Source: Paenibacillus lacisoli (GTDB lineage: Bacteria; Bacillota; Bacilli; Paenibacillales; Paenibacillaceae). From it: 64,000 bases of DNA. The notes under the pieces were generated by a model. The model searched no databases. It saw only the letters and a list, made by a program, of their open reading frames with translations, and was not told the DNA's origin. The stretch covers positions 62,001 through 126,000 of the forward strand of contig NZ_JAUQTB010000011.1 of NCBI RefSeq assembly GCF_030580655.1, written 5' to 3'. Of the stretch, positions 59,916-64,000 are shown one piece after another (positions within the stretch are counted from its first letter, which is position 1; every line of letters starts with the position of its first letter). Position numbers and translations under genes: made by a program.

Positions 59916-62011
59916 GGCTCTTCCCTCCGTCTCTTACGGTATTTGCGAATCATGAAGATCAGGGATACCAGCACGAGTACAAGCAGCATAACCGCGACCG
60001 CTGTAAAAGAGAGCACGTCTGTACGCTGCAGCAGCCGTGTACCGATAGCATCCGAGCTGGAACCGGCTTCTTTCTTGAAACGAAAAGCTTGAATGACGCC
60101 ATCCTTGTCTGTAATGACGGCATCCCCGAACACTTTATATCTGGCCGTATCACTGGCAATCAGCTTGGAGGCAAGATAAACGGATTCAGAGGAAGCTCCC
60201 GTCACAGCCAGCAACCCATTCCCATCCGAGTAAGGCGAAGAGATCAGCTGCAAGGCTCCTATACGCTGCCCATAATCAGGATCCAGGCTCATTTTCTCAT
60301 TGGATACAAACGCCGCCCCTTTCGAATCATACCGGAAATACAGGTGGTCATTGTTTTCACGGATCAGCTTGTTGCTGGTATAACCGCCAATAGCAATAAT
60401 CTGTGCATTTCCCAGTTCGGCATCGCTGACATTGTCGCTGTAGACCCGGACGTCTCCTGCATTGCTCTGCATATATTGTCCAAGCAGATTGAATACATTA
60501 GATAGGGCACGGATCGTATATTCATCAGGATCAGCCGGCAGAACAACGGCAATCTTATTATAGGCACCATCCCGAAGGAACGGATACGGATAGTCGTTGA
60601 AGAGCAGTTCATTCCGGTCTTTTGTATTTAGCTGCAGCAGAGAGTCCGGAGAAATAAAGGCCCATGGCTGTTCGCTTGAGCGTACGGTGCAGGGTGCATC
60701 TGTCATCTCCAGATCAAATGCAGCCGTTACCGTGAAGTTGCCGCTGACATTCAGGTTCTCTGGCAGTGTTAATGTCAGGGTATCTCCGTCAGCCATCTGG
60801 GAGGACAGCTTCTTGCTTCCAATAGGCGTGCCATTGACCAGGAGGGTTACCATAGACCGCTGAAAATCAAGGTTCTGTGCGTATCGAAAATTCATTGATA
60901 TTTTACTTCCGGAAGCAAGGGAGCGATTGGCTGGCAAGGAAATAAAGAAGGCCTGCTCCTGATGCCCTTCCCCGGTCAGCTTGCTGCCATTCTCGGTCAG
61001 GCTGATCCGGCTGCTGATCGGCACGGCCGGCGAGGCCGTATCGGTATTGGCTTGAATAAATTTCGAGCTCCCCTTCACCTGCCGGACAAGCTGTGCATTC
61101 GCCAGCCACTTGCCCGCCTTGCGAAGCAAATCATCATTGTCTGAAGTGACGACCATGACAGTCTGTCCTGCATAATGCATGACTTTAATAAGGGCTGCTT
61201 GTCCCAAATCTGTCCCCTTCAGATCGGCGCTGCTCAGGCTGGACTGAATTTCGGCAGGAAGGTGAGAAGGTTTGGCGACCATGATGACGGTCTTTTTCAC
61301 TTTCAAGCCGGCCGTATCCATGGGTACCAGCGGAATATTTTTATCTTTTAACGGGTTCTGACTGGCATATCCAGATAATGCATAGATACCGGCTTCCAGC
61401 TCGGCCGGATCCGCCTTGGCTGGTACCGACACTGCATTCCAGGCATTCTGCATCGTGTCCCGTCCAACGAAATGGCGGCTGAAGTCCGCAATGCTGTCTG
61501 TCGTCGTCAGCGACTGGTAAGACACAACAACAGCAGAAGTGTCATACAGCTGAAACCAGCTGTCCAGGCTATCCTGCGGCGGACAGACATTCTCACTTAA
61601 TGTACTCTCCATCCGTCCTTGCAGGGTCAGCGTATTGCTGCCCTTGACCAGCCAGGCCTTAGGCAGCGTTACGGTCAGGTGCTGACTCGCCTGATCATTG
61701 GTGACCGGTCGGAATGAATAAAAATTTTTGCCGTTTAGGAGCATGGTTATGCTGGACTGGGTACCCTGGGTCAGCTGCGATGCCTTGTAGTCCAGATTGA
61801 TTTGAACCTGGCTCACATTCCAGTAATCCTCGATTTGGAAATACTCCTGTTTCACAGAGGTCGTTCCGGAGAAAGCCCGGTCTGTATCTGTAAATGGAAC
61901 CTCATATTGGGCTGTCGTCTGGGCAGCCCCATAGGTTACAGGCACTGCTGTCAGCCAGCCTGCAATCAGAACCAGAGCCACCATCCAGCCCAAGCGGCTG
62001 TTAAAGCTCAT
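59912..62011 (-). CDS. ydaN: BcsB-like exopolysaccharide synthase subunit (YdaN-like)
   Basis: This 699-residue exported membrane protein has an N-terminal signal or anchor (RLGWMVALVLIAGWLTAVPV), a long extracellular part and a C-terminal helix (LSFTAVAVMLLVLVLVSLIF, about 668-687) with a basic tail. BcsB-type marks are ICPPQDSLDSWFQL-like spacing in NVCPPQDSLDSWFQLYDTS (about 136-154) and repeated carbohydrate-binding-like strands. BcsB guides the growing polysaccharide from the synthase. Length matches B. subtilis YdaN (about 700). It follows the glycosyltransferase gene by 37 bases. Confidence 0.85.
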   Translation of the reverse strand: MSFNSRLGWMVALVLIAGWLTAVPVTYGAAQTTAQYEVPFTDTDRAFSGTTSVKQEYFQIEDYWNVSQVQINLDYKASQLTQGTQSSITMLLNGKNFYSFRPVTNDQASQHLTVTLPKAWLVKGSNTLTLQGRMESTLSENVCPPQDSLDSWFQLYDTSAVVVSYQSLTTTDSIADFSRHFVGRDTMQNAWNAVSVPAKADPAELEAGIYALSGYASQNPLKDKNIPLVPMDTAGLKVKKTVIMVAKPSHLPAEIQSSLSSADLKGTDLGQAALIKVMHYAGQTVMVVTSDNDDLLRKAGKWLANAQLVRQVKGSSKFIQANTDTASPAVPISSRISLTENGSKLTGEGHQEQAFFISLPANRSLASGSKISMNFRYAQNLDFQRSMVTLLVNGTPIGSKKLSSQMADGDTLTLTLPENLNVSGNFTVTAAFDLEMTDAPCTVRSSEQPWAFISPDSLLQLNTKDRNELLFNDYPYPFLRDGAYNKIAVVLPADPDEYTIRALSNVFNLLGQYMQSNAGDVRVYSDNVSDAELGNAQIIAIGGYTSNKLIRENNDHLYFRYDSKGAAFVSNEKMSLDPDYGQRIGALQLISSPYSDGNGLLAVTGASSESVYLASKLIASDTARYKVFGDAVITDKDGVIQAFRFKKEAGSSSDAIGTRLLQRTDVLSFTAVAVMLLVLVLVSLIFMIRKYRKRRREEP

Positions 62012-62048
62012 ACTAATCTTCTCTATCCTTGAAGCCTGCCATCGTTGT

Positions 62049-63299
62049 CTAGAATCGTTCGGTTTTATACCATTTCGCCTCCCTTTTAAATAACAAGTCT
62101 TTCATATAGTTGTACAGGCCGTACGCAGCTACTACCATCCACATTTGACAATAGGATACATACATCAAAAGAATAATCCAGATATTGGAGATCCGCATTT
62201 CGCCTTTCTCTGTAACCAGCGTAATGAAGGTTCCTACTACAAACAATATGATGGCCAGCAGCCACAAAAAGGAGCTGAATCCGGCAATCGTTGTCGTTAC
62301 ATACCCCATCGCATGCAGGATCAGCAGCAGATCGGACATAATTAATGATGTCAGCAGCAGAAAATAAATGGATAAGAAATATAAAATATCGAACCGGATA
62401 TTGCGGGCCGAACGGTTGAAGAGCAGCCGCGTATTTTTGACAATCACGTAGATATTCCCCTTTGCCCAGCGGGTCCGCTGCTTGAACCACACCCTGACCG
62501 TCTGCGGCTCCTGCTCCCAGGTCACCGCCTTGGGCTGGAACTTGATCCGGTAGCCCATCATATAGATTCGGAAGCTGATTTCTGTATCTTCCGCGATGGC
62601 CTTGACATCCCAACCGCCAATCTCCTCAACAATATGACGCCTCATAATGAAGTTCGTGCCTGGAATGGTGCAGAGCTTGAACAATTTCCAGCGGCCGGCC
62701 TGCGCCATCCATTGGAAAGACAAGGTCTCTACGTTAATAAATCGGGTCAGCAGATTCGTATTCCGGTTGCGGGTACGGAATTTGCCGATGACAGCGCCCA
62801 GCTTCGGGTCGTTCATGATCTCTCCGACCAAATAACGCAATGCCGTCCGCTCGGGTGTATTGTCGGCATCATAGATGGCGATCAGTTCGCCTTTACTCTG
62901 TGCAAAACCGATATTCAGCGCATTAGATTTCCCTTTTCCGCCGGTTACCGCATCTGTGTTAATAATGATCAGATTCCGTCCCGGATAACGGTCCTTAAGC
63001 TGCGCCAGCAGTACACTGCTGTTGTCTGAAGAATTATCGTTAATCACAATGATCTCATAGCGATCATGCGGATAATCGAGACCCAGCAGTGACTCTACGG
63101 TCTTCGTAATGACAATTCCTTCGTTATGGGCGGGCACCATGATGGTGACAAACGGAGCTTCGCCTTCGATCGCAGGGACGTCTTCCTTCTCAATCTGCAT
63201 GTAATAAAAATAGCCGCCGATGATCAAAACGACATTTACCAGAAGCAGCGACCAAATACAGAATACAGCCACCAGCATCAGAATGTCGGCAATCGTCAC
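62049..63299 (-). CDS. ydaM: Family 2 glycosyltransferase, exopolysaccharide synthase (YdaM-like)
   Basis: This 416-residue processive glycosyltransferase resembles cellulose or N-acetylglucosamine synthases. An N-terminal membrane helix is followed by the GT-A domain. Motifs are FVTIMVPAHNEG (about 49-60), the nucleotide aspartate in INDNSSDNS, DAD in IYDADNTPE (about 143-151), the catalytic AEDTEIS (about 239-245) and the processivity motif QRTRW (about 277-281). Three or four C-terminal helices form the export channel. The GTG start follows GAAAGAGGCGG. With the BcsB-like and YdaK-like proteins it should make a c-di-GMP-controlled polysaccharide, product unknown. Confidence 0.9.
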   Translation of the reverse strand: MTIADILMLVAVFCIWSLLLVNVVLIIGGYFYYMQIEKEDVPAIEGEAPFVTIMVPAHNEGIVITKTVESLLGLDYPHDRYEIIVINDNSSDNSSVLLAQLKDRYPGRNLIIINTDAVTGGKGKSNALNIGFAQSKGELIAIYDADNTPERTALRYLVGEIMNDPKLGAVIGKFRTRNRNTNLLTRFINVETLSFQWMAQAGRWKLFKLCTIPGTNFIMRRHIVEEIGGWDVKAIAEDTEISFRIYMMGYRIKFQPKAVTWEQEPQTVRVWFKQRTRWAKGNIYVIVKNTRLLFNRSARNIRFDILYFLSIYFLLLTSLIMSDLLLILHAMGYVTTTIAGFSSFLWLLAIILFVVGTFITLVTEKGEMRISNIWIILLMYVSYCQMWMVVAAYGLYNYMKDLLFKREAKWYKTERF

Positions 63300-63333
63300 A
63301 GATACCGCCTCTTTCTATCCGTTCAGTGTGAAC

Positions 63334-64000
63334 TTATTTGTAATATTTTCGCTTGTACAGGCGGTATCCAATAATTAGAAATAAACCAAAGACTAATAGC
63401 GTAACCCCGATGATGGCAACAAAAATATTATTCTGAACCCGGAATAATCCGCTAAGACTCTGCCGGGCCTGCTTCGTGTAGGCATAATCCGCCTCTGCAG
63501 CACCTGACGTTCCTGACAGCAGTGTGGAATTCTGAGTCAGACTCTGTCCATTCATCTTCAGAATTCCTCCACGAGACTGAAGGAGAACGTGGTCGTTCTT
63601 TACCTGATGCTCCTCCTGCTTATAATCAGCAAACACCAGCCACTGTGCTTCCAGCCACGCTACCTCTTCATCTAAATGTACGGAATCTGCCTCAAAGTTA
63701 AGTGTGACTGCCAGATCCACCGGCAAAGTATCGGCAGTCTTTTTGTGGCGAACGTACTCCTGCAGCTGCCGGATCGTCACTGTGAATGGCGAAGAGACGA
63801 ATACTTTGGATTGCGGGCTTCTGTCTCGGTACATGATCTTTTCATTCGGATAAAGAAGGCTTGAATCAAAAAATGCCATGCCCTCTGCTGAATACAGATG
63901 ATCATAGGACCAATACAGCTCGGCTCCAATCCCCAGTGGCACGATCTTATGCTGAGCCAGCACGTCGATGAATGAAGACATCTCTCTTTTCAAGACGGTC
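63334..64000 (-). CDS. ydaL: YdaL-like DUF2334 membrane protein, N-terminus cut by window edge
   Basis: The last 222 codons of a gene that continues beyond base 64000 are visible; the frame is open to the edge. The visible part has an extracellular region (DLAVTLNFEADSVHLDEEVA) and a C-terminal membrane helix (IFVAIIGVTLLVFGLFLIIG) with a basic tail. It lies 34 bases upstream of the glycosyltransferase gene. In B. subtilis ydaL precedes ydaM, and both are in the exopolysaccharide operon ydaJKLMN. Naming rests on position and topology because the N-terminal deacetylase-like part is outside the window. Confidence 0.7.
   Translation of the reverse strand, partial: TVLKREMSSFIDVLAQHKIVPLGIGAELYWSYDHLYSAEGMAFFDSSLLYPNEKIMYRDRSPQSKVFVSSPFTVTIRQLQEYVRHKKTADTLPVDLAVTLNFEADSVHLDEEVAWLEAQWLVFADYKQEEHQVKNDHVLLQSRGGILKMNGQSLTQNSTLLSGTSGAAEADYAYTKQARQSLSGLFRVQNNIFVAIIGVTLLVFGLFLIIGYRLYKRKYYK

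Noticed and set aside
1..64000. tRNA, rRNA, CRISPR arrays, insertion sequences, phage genes, and S-box or T-box leaders
   Set aside because: I looked for tandem repeats with unique spacers, transposase or integrase patterns, and the conserved leader motifs upstream of the sulfur genes, and found none. Weak or unusual copies could be missed without a covariance search.

Overview
The window reads as chromosomal DNA from a Gram-positive, endospore-former-type member of the Bacillales, most likely Paenibacillus. This is inferred from strong GGAGG-type ribosome binding sites, TTG/GTG starts, sigma-A-like promoters, a CcpA cre site, a YesM/YesN-type two-component system, a ribonuclease J, and many genes whose closest recognisable relatives are in Bacillus and Paenibacillus. 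No rRNA, tRNA, CRISPR array, insertion sequence or prophage was seen. Both window ends cut genes: a ferredoxin on the left and a YdaL-like membrane protein on the right.

Layout. 1-4413 (minus): a sulfonate/taurine-family ABC importer with two paralogous permeases, followed by an AprA-like flavoprotein and a 4Fe-4S ferredoxin. 4606-7516 (minus): nirBD assimilatory nitrite reductase with an Fnr-type box placed for activation. 7577-13519: selO, a small unknown gene, an HpaB-family hydroxylase, NAD-malic enzyme and the remnant of its AEC-transporter partner. 13600-16500: small accessory genes (YfiT/DinB, GNAT, DUF3891, lipoprotein). 16520-26757: a ten-gene minus-strand block (LysR regulator, amino-acid ABC importer, two flavin monooxygenases, M20 deacylase, FAD amine oxidase, DinB protein) with a divergent GNAT acetyltransferase. 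It resembles the Bacillus subtilis ytm/yxe operons for S-substituted cysteine salvage. 26780-33572: ferritin-like protein, LysR with HPP membrane protein, a TetM-like ribosomal GTPase, RNase J and a DUF3231 protein. 33721-39175: an SsuD-like sulfonate monooxygenase in one operon with a sugar-type ABC importer, and a divergent AraC regulator. 39214-43827: GNAT, SgrR-like regulator, NUDIX, and a Crp/Fnr-family gene between two YdcZ-type membrane proteins. 43932-51618: secreted GH5 mannanase with a cre-controlled promoter, a sugar porter plus ROK kinase operon, and a sugar-binding-protein/YesM/YesN sensing operon. 51846-58845: OYE-family reductase, a 1044-residue GNAT fusion protein with an amidohydrolase, and small unknown genes. 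59005-64000: a YdaL-YdaM-YdaN-YdaK exopolysaccharide operon with a degenerate GGDEF receptor.

How they fit together. Organic sulfur scavenging is the main theme. The sulfonate ABC operon, the S-cysteine block (three sites) and the SsuD/sugar-ABC operon carry a similar imperfect palindrome near their promoters, which resembles an Rrf2/CymR-type operator. This suggests one sulfur-starvation regulon covering several separate uptake and desulfurisation routes. A second theme is plant-polysaccharide and sugar use (mannanase, sugar porter, fructokinase-like ROK, sugar sensor). All functional statements are from sequence reading and family knowledge; no database search was run.
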